A DNA stretch of 64,000 nt from Larix kaempferi (lineage: Eukaryota > Streptophyta > Pinopsida > Pinales > Pinaceae), in assembly GCA_027924585.1 (NCBI GenBank), contig BSBM01000870.1, forward strand, positions 5,083,001 to 5,147,000, read 5' to 3'. Within the stretch, counting starts at the first letter, position 1, and every line of letters starts with the position of its first letter. Under the pieces are notes generated by a model. It did not search any database. It was not told where the DNA came from and saw only the letters and a program-made list of their open reading frames with translations. This document shows, one piece after another, positions 1-11,631 of this stretch. A program made the position numbers and the translations under genes.

Positions 1-119
1 TGTAGTACTAGTGAACCTAGAATGACCATGACCAATTATTTTTAATTTAGGAGAATACAGACGGTCGGGTCTAAGCTAAATCAGTTTTTCAATTCTTTTG
101 CATCTGATCTCTTTGCAAC

Positions 120-1000
120 TTCTAACAAAACCCTCTTAGAAGTCCAAATTCAAAACCAGAAAGTAAATTTTGTGGTTTCATACCTTTGAAACTAGCAAAT
201 CATATTAAGAGAAATTCGTCTAAACTTGTTCATATTTAGCTTCCAGGCCATATATCTTAAGGTTCCAAACTTAATCTCGAGGAAAATTTGCAGCAATTAT
301 TTCAAAGTTTAACCTTAAACCAAGCAAAAAGGGAAAATGGATTCCAAGGTAAATATCCATGCCAATTGTCCATACTAATTTCAATATTATAACATTAAAC
401 TAGAAAAATACCGGAAAAGGAATTCCAATCTAAATAATTTGGCAATAAACCCAAAAATACGGTAAATGGAATTCCATGATAAATCCTGGAGGAAATTTGT
501 AGTAATGATCTTAAAATTTCAGGATTATATCATAAAAACACAAGCTAAATTCTAGGCTAAATTTGAACGCAAGTTTTCCATAATAATCTCAAAATTATAG
601 ACTTAAACAAAAAGAAAAATAGAAGAGAAATCCCAAACTCTATCTCCCATCGAACTTGGAAAAATTATTTCAAAATTATATTCTTAAACCAAAAAAGAGG
701 AAATTGAATTCTGAATTTCAAGCTAGAAATATATGCAAATTGAGCCTTAAATTAAAATAGAAGAACAAGGTGAGGTACAAGCTAAATCTCCAAGTTAAAG
801 TGTTGTATTTTAAAAAATACAGCTAGTCAATAGATATAATTAAATTATAGAGAATTATTAATTTAAAATTTAACTCAATAGAAAATAGGAAAAGGAAATC
901 CATGTTAAATCTTCCCGCTAATTCTACATACATATTTCCAAATTTTTAACTAAAAATAAAGAAAATGAACTCCAAATATCCAAATCTCTAGAAAATCAAG
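120..1000. repeat. Degenerate tandem array, about 85-110 bp units
   Basis: AT-rich DNA in which the same phrase recurs with drift: a 'ccaagctaaat' start, a 'ggaaatttgcagcaat' middle, 'tcaaaattata' and 'ccttaaaccaaaaa', then 'gaaaatggaattcca'. Recognisable starts lie near 285, 335, 420, 480, 560, 650 and 720. No coding frame survives. It is an old, diverged minisatellite or a decayed element; no family is recognised. Confidence 0.55.
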
Positions 1001-1064
1001 AGCATTATTGGAAATAGAAAGAAGTCCAAAGGCATGCAATAGCTTGCAGAATGATGTGTGGCAA

Positions 1065-1500
1065 ATGTGAGGAAGCAAGTTCACATGCTGCAAATTGAAA
1101 TTTTCTCATGGTATTCTCCAGTTACAGAGTTAAATTCATGCAATTTCTTCCTATGTTGTACATTGTAATGTAAATTTGATATTTGTTTCTACAAAATTAG
1201 TGATAGTATTTGAGCAAACAATATAGGGTTTCAGTTGCACATAAGACTTTATGTTGGAAGTATAAATTCTTTAAAATAATGGAAAATGTTAGGAAGCAAG
1301 TTCACATGCTACAAAATGAAATTTTCTCATGGTATTCTTCAGTTACAGATTTAAATTCACGTAGTTTTCTCTTTGCGTTATACATTATAATGTAAATTTG
1401 AAAAAAAAATCTGCAAAATTAGTGACATTTTTTAACAAACAATATAGGATGCCATTTGCACATAATGCTTTATGATCGAAGTATAAATTCTTTAAATCAA
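1065..1500. repeat. Two-copy tandem duplication, 221-bp period
   Basis: The phrase 'ggaagcaagttcacatgct' occurs at 1071 and again at 1292, and the similarity continues through 'aaattttctcatggtattc', 'taatgtaaatttga' and 'gcacataa' to the end of each unit. The copies are clearly related but diverged, with small indels. There is no credible gene. Confidence 0.8.
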
Positions 1501-3884
1501 TCTCTATATTCCCTTCTTTATTCTTCATCAAAATCAAACTCTAAAATCATAGAAGAAAATTCCTCATCGTGTTTCTAATGCACTCAATGCATAGTATAAT
1601 GAGTCCCTTAGATCAAAACCCATAAAGTATGTCAATAATTAAAAGAAAATGGAAGAAAATAAATGCAATTGAAAAGAAAAAAATGTAGGTCACAATTTCA
1701 ATCCCTGCAGAATTGAATGGTTGTGGTGTTAGCAACATGGGCATCAATGACCTAAGAGATTATTTTATCTTAATTTTTATGTTTATATAATAGTTTGTTG
1801 CCCCAAAAGGCCCAAAATCACAAGAACGAAAAGCTAAAATTAATAGAACATCAAAGCAACACTGAAATTTAACCACCCAAACAAATGGGATTCAACAAAA
1901 CTTAAACCAACTGATTTGACTTAAACAAATACCACTGCATTCCTCATAACATTAAATCTTCGTCATTTAAAAACACTTATACGGCATGATCATATGATCA
2001 TACAACATAGTAGATTTAAATATCAATTGTAGTTGGAGATCCAAAAACTACAAAGGAACTTACCTTGATAATCTCGAGAGGCATTTTTGCATGGATTCCA
2101 CTATAACTATTGATGTACTTGTTATTTGTAATGATGTTGCATTAATATCCCACCTTTTCCATGGACAATTACATGCACATATTCTTTAGATGGTTTCATT
2201 TGCGGCCTCTTGTTTGAATCCTGCGAGGGGTCGTTTTAACACAAATCTCAACAAATATTCACGAGGGTTTTAGCATAATAAACCCCAGTAAAGGGAATTA
2301 TATGATTCAATAAAAATGATGGCCAACAATGGATGAACACCAACAACACCACTACCATGAATGACAATGGCACAAACACCCACAAACAATGAGAAAAAAC
2401 CTGACGACGAAGTGGATGTCTTCAGCCACGTAGTTGTTCGGATTGCAGGGGCATAGATATGAAAAAGGTGTTGGGTTCCAATCATCCCAAAAATACACCC
2501 TTGAATCCCTCACGGGAATTTCATTTCTCTACCTCTGCGATAGAAAGTAAAAGGGGTTTCATAAACTCAGTATAGAAGGGGCTTCCTGTCCTTGTCCTTA
2601 TTCTTAGTGAGTTCCACATCCAACAGCTTACACAAATACAATAGGATTTTAGAAGAAACATACAGATACATACCTACATATACATTTTTGGGTTTATGGT
2701 TCACAAACTTATATACAAATCTTTCTAAAACATATAAAATTCTGAGGTAATGTGCATAATCCGGTACACCTCTAATACTGTATGACAATGTGGATATCCT
2801 CAGAAATCATTACACAAGGGAAATCTCACAAAGACATATGGGAGGAATACCTTGTTCAACACACTCCATCCTTTTTTTCTTAAGGGAGGCCAATTTCTAT
2901 GTGTTCTTATCCTCGGCCTTGTATAGAGTCCCATAGGTTCCTTGTCTCTAATTTCTCATGAGCATCCATAATTATACACAACAAAATAACAATTTGCAGA
3001 GGACATAATTCTAAGGGTTTGAGATGAGACGATGTAGAGGATTGCTTGTATGTCGAGCAACAATAATGGTTGGGAGGTTTAATAGTAATGGGTGGCATAT
3101 TGGCAAGTTAATAGGTAATGTTAAGGCAAAGGTAAGTAATTTTTTTTTCTAAATTTTTTTAATTCTTGACAATGATAAAAATGGTTAATTCAACAATTTT
3201 CATTCAATAAAAACATGACACAATTTTTCAAAAAAAAATACAAATAATAACTTAACTTTGATCTATCTTTAGAAAAATTGAAATATCAATACTAATTAAT
3301 AGACAAACATAGAATATATAGTCTCTTCCTACAATAGAGACTTAAAATGGGATCATATAATATATATTCCAAAGGGTTTGCTCAATTTCTTGTTGGTCAT
3401 CTAGCTAGTTCTATGTCAATAACTGTCCAATTTGAGTCCCTTGGATGAGGTAAACTAGTCTATGCCACTGGGTTACTAAAGATGTCATCCATAAATACAA
3501 AGAAGCATCCCTTCATTTTTACTATAAATGTTTTTTATTTTATTTTATATATCTGTATAATTTTTCTTTAGTATATAAATATGATTTCACAAACATGTTT
3601 AATATATCTTTCTACATTCAATAATTTATTAATTTATATATAATTTTTTTTTTATTAAAATCAAATATGAATTTGATAATAAAAGATTAACAATTTAACA
3701 TTAATTATTATTTGATTTTAATAATAATATTAAGTGAGGAATCGTTCCCGTTTTTTTTTAAACAAATAAGAACAAAGTAACTTCTAAACATGAACATTTC
3801 TATTATTGCAATTGGTCCAAACCAAGACAATTATAAAAACACAACACATAACATTAATTTCAATGATTTTTTTATACTCCATGA
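1501..3884. other. No recognisable gene
   Basis: AT-rich DNA with scattered short frames on both strands that match no family I know. A splice-donor-like CAAG|GTAAGT lies on the minus strand near 2060, next to a short open stretch, but neither a start nor a second exon can be supported. I see no RNA gene or element end. Confidence 0.5.
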
Positions 3885-4375
3885 TAAACGTTAATAAAGA
3901 CATTAGGTTAAACACTTCCATCGTCACATTTGTATATGTTTATATGGCCACTTAGATACATTTGTGTGGGTACTCAAATGTTTGTACTTGTACGTATTTC
4001 ATGGGATGTTTTAGTTGTAACAACTATGGATGTTTCAATGGACATTTATATGGTTTCAATTATGAAATACAACCTTATCATCTAAAATAAATAATAAAGA
4101 AAACATTAAAAATTGGTTGTTTTCTTGGTAACATAGGTTGTTAATAAAGATATTATGTTAGACATTTACATACTCTTCAACATGTTTGTGGCCTTTTGGA
4201 TACATTTGGGTGGGTTCTCAAATGTTTATAATTGTAGGTATTTCTTTGGTTTCAACCAATTTATCATGAATGTTTCACTTGTAACAAGTGATGTTTCAAT
4301 GAACATTTTCATAGTTTTAAATAAAAAAACCACTTTACAAACCAAACAAGAAATATAGGTTGTAATTTGGTGCTA
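3885..4375. repeat. Two-copy diverged tandem duplication, 249-bp period
   Basis: 'gttaataaagacattaggttaaacac' near 3889 corresponds to 'gttaataaagatattatgttagacat' near 4138. The paired phrases 'ttagatacatttgtgtgggta' / 'ttggatacatttgggtgggtt', 'tcaaatgttt' and 'gatgtttcaatg' follow in the same order. Confidence 0.75.
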
Positions 4376-5759
4376 TCTTTAAAATATTGTAGTGAACAAA
4401 TGTCACTTGTCCCATCTCTCTCCATTATTTTCATGAGTCAAGTCATGTTCCCTATTATTGTTCCTTATAGCTATTTGTATGTTCATTGTTTAACATTAGA
4501 TTAATGGAGTGATTATAACTTCATCAAATGAGGTTTAACTATTAAAAAAAAAAAAATGTAGCTTACTATTGTATTTTTTATTGACTTACAGATAAAAAAT
4601 GTTGTAAAAGGTATAGTTAAACTTAGTGGTGCAATCAGGAGCACAATGAGCCCCATTCTCCAAAACTTCAAACTCTATATATCTAAGTAGTTTGTCAAAT
4701 AGATTAGAACATAAAATACACTTCATGATATTAGATCTTCATATAACTCAGAACATTCAAATCTAGACTACAATTTGGAAAAATGTCTACTCATTCTCAT
4801 TACAAAAAATCAAGATACATCTAAATATTTAGAAAAATGCACTTTTCTACTCTAAAAAATACCTTGGGTTTGGCTATGGATTTACTAGATAATTGTTTTT
4901 CATTATTGCTAACCCGAGTCACTTGCAAACCATAATTTTTATTTTTTTGGAAATTTTAGACAAATTTTTGTCTCTATTGGTATCCACCGCAACCTTTCAA
5001 TGCCCCTTCAAAATATCCAACTATCATGTGTTCTTATCATGCTCATCATTGTTGTGCATGATTTCTATCATGTCCATGTCGTGCGGAATTGTCTAACATG
5101 TGATTAAACCTACTTGACGTGCCTCACTTCTATAACACACTCTCTTATAATGTGCGTACCTTCCATGTAGGATCTATGTGCATGCTTATTGTGGTTCTCG
5201 TGTTCCTATTATGTCCCTTTGTCATTATCGACATCCCATATGCCTGTTTCATTTTTTTTCGTATCCATATATCCTACACGCATTTGCATCAGACTTACTT
5301 GCAATAATTTGTGTGAATCATACTTTCTTTCATTGCACTTTTTTTTGCACTCATGTATGTAGTTGCTTTGGGTATGCTCTCAAGAGATCACTTAATAAAA
5401 TATATTCCAAACATGTGTGTTTTGCAAATGTCTAATAATCCCCTACTTTTAAAATCAAGTGTGTCATCTTTTTTTTAAGTTTTTACTTCTAAAACCTTAT
5501 ATACTTATTAGCATCCTTTTACCAAAAAAAATCCATTTTATAAAGAAAATTCATATCAATAATGGTGCAAGTCAGGTTGGTCGGACCTTTCTCGCTTATC
5601 AGAATCACATAGCACACACACACATATGCTCACAAACACAAGATGTGAATTGGAAATACCAAGAAGTTGGCTTCTGTTACTTGTATCATTTACAAAATTA
5701 CATGTAAACTAATAATCAAGTTAGCCTCATCATGTTACGTTTAATACACATAAGTAATC
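4376..5759. other. No recognisable gene
   Basis: AT-rich sequence with pyrimidine-rich stretches near 5200-5350. Several short plus-strand frames exist, but they are low-complexity and overlap one another, so none is supported as a gene. Confidence 0.5.
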
Positions 5760-6479
5760 ACGCGACACATCTCTAAGTCGCTGCTCAACTCTGCTTCTCT
5801 CTACACTCTATCTATGTGATCCCCTCTTCTGAGCCTTCACACCAGTTTTCTACAGTATTCGGTTGTTGTTCCCAAGTTCGCCCCTCTCTGGATTCCCCAA
5901 GGCATCCCTACTCTGTCCACTGCACAACCAGTGACCCTGCAGATCCTGTAGTTATCAGCCTCCCTTGTTCATGCCTTCAAAACCTTCTCCTATGGTGACA
6001 CCTGGCCTAGTCCCAACCACCTTCTTAACTATCATTAACCTCCTCAACTACCCATAATGGATGCAGGTATGTTTCTTCGACTTCTACACTTCTCGACCTA
6101 TGTGCCTCTCGAATTCACTACAGTTGTTGGTCTTGTCGCTATCCACTTCCGACTACTCAGCACTTCGACAGGATCAACCATTGTTTACTTCGTCGGTTGT
6201 CGACTTAACCTTGTCAACTTCACTTAGTCTCCAAGGCTTATGTCCTCCCCCTCCTCCTCGCTTGGCCTTTTCCATTTCCATCGATGTCGTTATTCTGCCT
6301 TTCATTGAATTTTGACTCCATCGAATTCACTTTTGTCGACCATACTTTGACAACTTCTTGTTTGAATTCTAGGAATCGATTGCCAATCTTCCCGCACCAG
6401 TGATCGTTGTAAATCCCCTTAGTCGACCTTCTTCTATCGATAAATTTTGACTATTTTTCCTAGGCCCCGATGCCTCTGC
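5760..6479. other. Strand-biased C/T-rich stretch beside a gypsy remnant
   Basis: Pyrimidines dominate the plus strand here, unlike the flanking DNA. It adjoins the 3' side of the minus-strand gypsy remnant, so it may be that element's 3' noncoding region, but no LTR pair or polypurine tract can be identified. Confidence 0.35.
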
Positions 6480-7525
6480 ATCAGTCTCCCTCGGTGAAAA
6501 AGAACTCGACTACTCCATCAATCCTATGTATTCCTCCTCTGAAATCCATGTTGCCTCTTCCAGCTCGTCGTTCTTCTATCGGACTAAGTATTCTTTCTTC
6601 TACGAACTCCTTATGCGTCCGACTTCGCACTCATCCATCACTTCGACGATCTCTTCCTTCCATTGATTTCGAATCTGTCCTTCCCAATTGATGTTCAACA
6701 CTTCTACACTGCTGCTCACCGAACCTTCTCCGTACTTGTACAGATATGATACGTTGAATGTAGGAGAAATGTTCAACTCTTTCGGTATCTCCAACATAAT
6801 CCTTGTCTTAAATATTCTTCAAAATCTTATATGGTCCAATCTTTTTCAGCTTCATTTTTTTGTATGTTCCTCTCACGAACCTTTCTTTCCTTAAGTGTGC
6901 ATAGATTAAGTCACCTTTGTTGAACAACTGTAGCCTCTGCTTCCTATTAGTTCTTAACTTGTATGCCACATTACTCTTTTCGATCTGTTTACATACCTTT
7001 TCATGTACTTCCTTCATGTGCTCTACAAATGTCTCTACATCTTCACTCTTTCTAGTTCTTGTTGGTACTTCGACCAAATCCACCAAACCATGTGGGATTT
7101 TACCTTAAACAATCTGGAATGGAATCATAACTATCGACCGATTCACAGTATTGGTGTATGTGAATTCTGCTTGCGCCAAAACGTTCTCCCCTTTCTTGGG
7201 TCTATCTGTCTTCAAACATCTTAGAAGTTTTCCCAAACTTTTGTTTACTACCTTGATCTGTCCATCAGTCTACGGATGGTATGTAGAGCTAAACTGCAAC
7301 TTTGTGTCCAGCTTCTTCCACATGGTTCTCCAGAAATGACCCATAAACTTGGTATCTCTCCCCGACATTATAATATTTGAAAACCCATGTAATCTGACTA
7401 TCTCCTTGAAAAATAATACAACAATGCTTGTGGTGTCACTCGTCTTTCGACAATGAATAAAGTGTGCCATCTTCGAAAATCTATTGACTACCACAAAGAT
7501 GGATTCATTACCTTTCTCTTGTGTT
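6480..7525 (-). pseudogene. Ty3/gypsy integrase C-terminus and chromodomain, truncated
   Basis: On the minus strand the reading starts abruptly near 7520 inside an integrase core (short motif [12 protein letters not shown]). It continues through the region with a DTKFMGHFW stretch and the C-terminal Gag-Pol region (KGDLIYAHLR, KIGPYKIL). It ends in a chromodomain-like part (KKEYLVR, then EEATWISEEE) near 6500-6610. That order is typical of plant chromovirus-type gypsy polyproteins, which use integrase and chromodomain to insert into chromatin. Everything upstream (gag, protease, RT, RNase H) is missing, so this is a truncated relic. Stop codons interrupt it near 7087, 6798 and 6598, and another replaces a Trp-like position in the chromodomain. 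The subfamily cannot be told without alignment. Confidence 0.85.
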
Positions 7526-7549
7526 GTGATACGAGGATGTGTTTATACT

Positions 7550-9003
7550 GCTTGAACTAGACTAGAAGCTATATTTAAGGCCCAAGGCTATTTTTTGCCT
7601 CCCTTGACCAATGTTAAGGACATATGGATGTTGTTTGCATACCACAACTATGGTCATGTCTTCAATCCACAAGTCTAGTGCATAAAACATATTAATGGTA
7701 CCCATATCTAACACCTAGGACAAAGACTCCATAGTGAGGGTTTATGTTGCTATGTCTAGGTTTTCTTCTTGGTGCATATGCTTCAGAAAGTTAAATTAAG
7801 GATTGGATTACTTTTTTGTTGCTTTGACCATGTTTAGGAATCCAAACTAATTTCTAGTGCACCTAACCCACTCATGACATTTATATCCCACTTACAAGCC
7901 TACAAAGAACCCCTATAAAGTACTCATGTGTTGGTTTGAGGACCCATTCAAGGGTATTAAGCCCGTAAAGAATGAACAATATGTTGATGCCCTTTTTCCC
8001 CTCCTTGATCATGTTCAATGAATCAATGACCTACAAACTATCCTTGATGAAAAAAATCTTATAATGTCATCCATATCCAACTTTGATGCAAAAAGTCGAT
8101 AGAGAGGGTTTATGTTGTGGATTGTAGGCATTGTTCATGGAAATTGATCATGAGAAGCAACATTTAAGGCATAAGTTCAAGGTGTTTTCTTTCCCTAACA
8201 AGAATTATTTAGTTCTATAAGGTTCATTTAGTTCTTAACCCCATTTTCATGCCCCCCAAACCATATTTACACCTCAAAGCTCATTTCCAATGAACAAAAC
8301 CTCCTCATGGAACTTATATCCCACTAAGATTATAAAGAACCCTAACCATGGTCCCAATATTGATTCATGGTGTGGAACCAAGTCACTTAGGGCATGTGTT
8401 GTTGTTTAATCATGGCACCTATATCACTCTATTAGACAAGCGATATGGTACAAGCATCTCATGTGGACAATTGATGATGCATTCAACACTATAGTTATAG
8501 AAGCTTTGTGGGTATAAGTAAGTGTTGTTCACATAATTGAGCCAAAAAAAAATCATTTAGGTATATGACCCAAATTCTCCTCACATGACCTAGGCTTGAC
8601 TTCTAGACACTTTCCTAGTGCACAACTAACCTATTGATGGCATTGATAGTACCCCTAGAGATGAATGTTAATTAATAGAGGTCAAAAGTGGAGGTTCAAG
8701 GACTCATCCATGGTTCTTAAGGTTGATAAGAATGGTTTTGGGACAAAATATTGTTTTCTGTTACCCAAAAAAATGGTCACAGAATTGCAACCATTTCATG
8801 ATGCCCGAGACCTCATAATGACGCCCATACTCAACTGAGATGTTAGGGAATACCTAGAGAGGAATCATGTAATTTTGTCTACAGGTTTTTCATGGTGCTT
8901 GATCACAAGAAGTTTGAATAGTGATTAATTTCATTGTGTTCCCCTTAACCATTTTATGCCTTAGCACATGTACATTTAGTGGAAAAGGATACTTGTGCTA
9001 TCT
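7550..9003. repeat. Diverged repeat units (about 180-bp family, reverse orientation)
   Basis: Recurring phrases such as 'agaagctatatttaagg' (7563), 'gagaagcaacatttaagg' (about 8150), 'gagagggtttatgttg' (about 7735 and 8100) and 'aaaacctcctcatgg' (about 8300) mark several drifted units. The same phrases appear reverse-complemented in the arrays at 21011-21540 and, more weakly, at 46050-46600. No coding potential is seen. Confidence 0.5.
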
Positions 9004-9006
9004 ATA
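8850..9006. repeat. Left half of a repeat interrupted by the CACTA element
   Basis: This stretch is closely similar to 40925-41080, sharing for example 'gtacatttagtggaaaagga'. The similarity stops exactly at the first base of the CACTA element and resumes on its other side at 29109. This marks a once-continuous repeat copy split by the insertion. Confidence 0.85.
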
Positions 9007-9035
9007 CACTAAGTGTTTTTGACCCAAAATCCGAC
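9007..9035 (+). repeat. CACTA left terminal inverted repeat
   Basis: It begins CACTA and pairs position by position with the reverse complement of 29080-29108. The outer 15 bases are partly diverged; the inner 13 (ACCCAAAATCCGA) are identical. Confidence 0.9.
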
Positions 9036-9039
9036 GGCT

Positions 9040-9530
9040 AAAAAGTCGAATTTGCTACAACCTATGGTCGACTATCCGACAATTCCAGTCTTTTTTTATT
9101 GTCGATGGGATATCAGCTAAAATCCGACATAGTTCAAGACGTCGGATATTCGACTAGAAAACACGTCAGTTAACCGACTTCCTCCAACTTCACAGGTAGT
9201 CGGATTACCATCCTTTCGCAATCGATTAAGCATCGGTTTAGTCGTCGGTTAAGCGATGTGTTTGCCATAAAAATGTCAGATTATGTCATTGGTTAAGCGA
9301 CGTGTATGCCATACAAAAAAAATGAAATCCGACGTTCCAAGTCATCAGTCGTATTGCAAAACCATCGGATATTACCATACGGTCGTCAGATTGGGTCGTC
9401 GGTTAAGCGATGTGTATTCCATACAAAAAAAAAGGAATCTAATGTTTTGAGCCGTCGATAGTATTGAAAAACTGTCAGATATTACCATACTTTCGTCGTA
9501 TTAGGTCGTCGGTTAAGCGACTACCCATTA
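9040..9530. promoter_or_regulatory. CACTA left subterminal repeats (TNPA-type binding sites)
   Basis: Many copies of short motifs resembling GTCGGATATTCGAC, CGTCAGTTAACCGAC and CGTCGGTTAAGCGA occur in both orientations. From about 9225 on, a longer unit recurs roughly every 110-120 bp ('ggttaagcgacgtgtatgcc' and variants near 9285, 9400 and 9505). In the CACTA family such arrays are bound by the element's own TNPA-like protein during transposition; here that role is inferred. Confidence 0.8.
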
Positions 9531-9533
9531 CAT

Positions 9534-10560
9534 TTAAAAAAAAATAGCATTTTTCAAATAAAACTTTTCATACTGCAGGAAATCAATATATTCTATCCCT
9601 ATTGTGGAAATATGTAGAATAATTACATATATATATAACTGAGAACCCCATTATGCTCTTCCCATTGTATTAGCAGCAGAGTAGCCTAAGGGAATAGAGT
9701 CGTTGTAATAAATCCATTGTATTAGAGTCATTGTATTAAGTGGCAGAGTCAATCATTATTCAAGTGGACCTACAGGCTAGTGGGTGCCTATTAAGGTGGC
9801 ATAAAATATTGTACTCTAAGTCTCAAGTGCTAGTGTCTATGGAACTTACTTTATGGACTACAGGCTTTCCACATAGCAGAATAAAAGGACCGGGAAGTTA
9901 TGTAACATTGTGGCATATTCATCACAAAGATATGGTAGTGTGCTTCCATTAGGTCAAGGTACTCTTACCTAACTTCTCTAATTTGGTATATTGAGCAGTT
10001 TGTATATTCATGTATGAGATCATATTCTTTGAATAAGGCTCATTAGATAGTTAATGGGTAGTTACTTAATGTAAAAGACTCATTTTTATTAAATAATAAC
10101 CAATAGGTGGTTGGTAGTCATTAATTTTGAGATTGCATGTAGTTAGGGTTTTGGTAGTTATTAAGAAACTATTTATAGCGCTAGAAGGATGTATATTGTT
10201 TTGTCAAAGATTGGTATTGTATTGAAGCTTTGCTCAAAGGAGCTCATCCTCTCCAAGAGGCCCATGAACATTACTCTCTCTTTTTGAATTTATTAATACA
10301 AGAATTATATTTTGCAAGTTTAATCTCTTTCTTGCATTTTCTTTTGTTCACTTATATTTATTTGAGGTTAAGCTGGATATTGATTCCAAGGAAATTAAAG
10401 AGAAGGTTAAGGATATTGATTCCAGTGCATCATTTACTCAACCTTTGAAGTTATGGAAACTCGAAATTGGTTATGAGGAGCAACAAAAAATCACAACAAG
10501 CTCCAAGAAATTGTCAAAATTTAAACAACATGCGTGTGGGTTGTAGAAAGCCAGCATCGT
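9534..10560. other. CACTA interior, no recognisable gene
   Basis: A/T-rich with short direct phrases ('attgtattagagtcattgtattaag' near 9715). The style of 10130-10330 recalls LTR sequence of a copia element, but neither a second LTR nor a primer-binding site is present, so I make no call. Confidence 0.4.
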
Positions 10561-10564
10561 AGCC

Positions 10565-10960
10565 ATTCATTGAGCTCCTCTCTGTTTCAAGAATAATTTC
10601 ATATTCTCTACTGAACAGGGCCAACCACATGAAGGTGGAAGCTCTTATGGCCCCTCCCCCCCCTCACATCACTCTCAATTCCCCATACCCAATGCATGCA
10701 CTCGAAAAAAAAAAATGTGTGCAAATTCATCCATATTTTATCATGAACTTTCATCCATTATTCATTCAATAAATGCTAACATTCACTAACCATTGTTTCT
10801 GTCGATACACACATTCATTCAATAAAAGATAACATTCAATAAACCATTCATTAATCATTCAGTCAACACATTCATTCAATAAAAGCTGAAATTCAATAAA
10901 GGTAAAAGTTTACTACACTGAATCATTAAAACATTAGAAAATTCATTAAACCATTCAATG
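10565..10960. repeat. Direct repeat copy 1 of about 395 bp
   Basis: It runs from 'attcattgagctcctctctg' through 'cagggccaaccacatgaagg', a C-run and then an 'attcattcaataaa'-rich tail. The same order occurs 627 bp further on (11192-11587), with the first 115 bp also at 23605-23718. No coding frame is supported. Confidence 0.85.
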
Positions 10961-11003
10961 AATTTCCGCCATCCAATGAGTTTCCAGGGTCTTCAGTTTC
11001 AGC

Positions 11004-11188
11004 CTGGCAACAGTTGATGATTCATGGTATTACGTTTCCCTTCGACTGCAAATGACAAACTCATAGTTCACTATTAAGGTTTGTTTGAAAAAGCTGACGG
11101 TCAAAGAAATCTTGATAGTGAACTATGAGTTTTCCATATTGCAGCTTAAGGGAAACGTAAATATAGAATGAATCATCATCGTTGTCAG
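11004..11188. repeat. 185-bp near-perfect inverted repeat (hairpin)
   Basis: Left arm 11004-11088 and right arm 11101-11188 are reverse complements with only scattered mismatches and small gaps, leaving a 12-nt loop (aaaagctgacgg). Shared blocks include ACGTTTCCCTT and AACTCATAGTTCACTAT. It lies between two copies of a 395-bp direct repeat inside the CACTA element. It could be a foldback element/MITE, or a transcribed hairpin giving small RNAs; transcription is not shown by the sequence. Confidence 0.85.
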
Positions 11189-11191
11189 AAT

Positions 11192-11587
11192 ATTCATTGA
11201 GCTCCTCTCTATTTCGAGAATAATTTCATATTCTCTACTGAACAGGGCCAACCACATGAAGGTGGAAGCTCTTACGCCCCCCCCCCTCACATCACTCTCA
11301 ATTCCCCATACCCAATGCATGTACTTGAAAAAAACAAATATGTGCAAATTCATCCATATTTCATCATGAACTTTCATCCATTATTCATTCAATATATGCT
11401 AACATTCACTAAACCATCGTTTTAGTTGATCAACACATTCATTCAGCAAAAGATAACATTTAATACACCATTCATTAATAATTCAGTCAACACATTCATT
11501 CAATAAAAGTTGAAATTCAATGAAGGTAATAGTTTACTACACTGAATCATTAAAACATTAGAACATTCATTAAACCATTCATTCATT
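11192..11587. repeat. Direct repeat copy 2 of about 395 bp
   Basis: Second copy of the block at 10565-10960, with the same C-run and the same 'attcattcaataaa' tail, diverged by substitutions and small indels. It directly follows the hairpin. Confidence 0.85.
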
Positions 11588-11631
11588 CATTAGACCAAAA
11601 AGAGTGGACGATATATTGTTAAAAAAAATAT

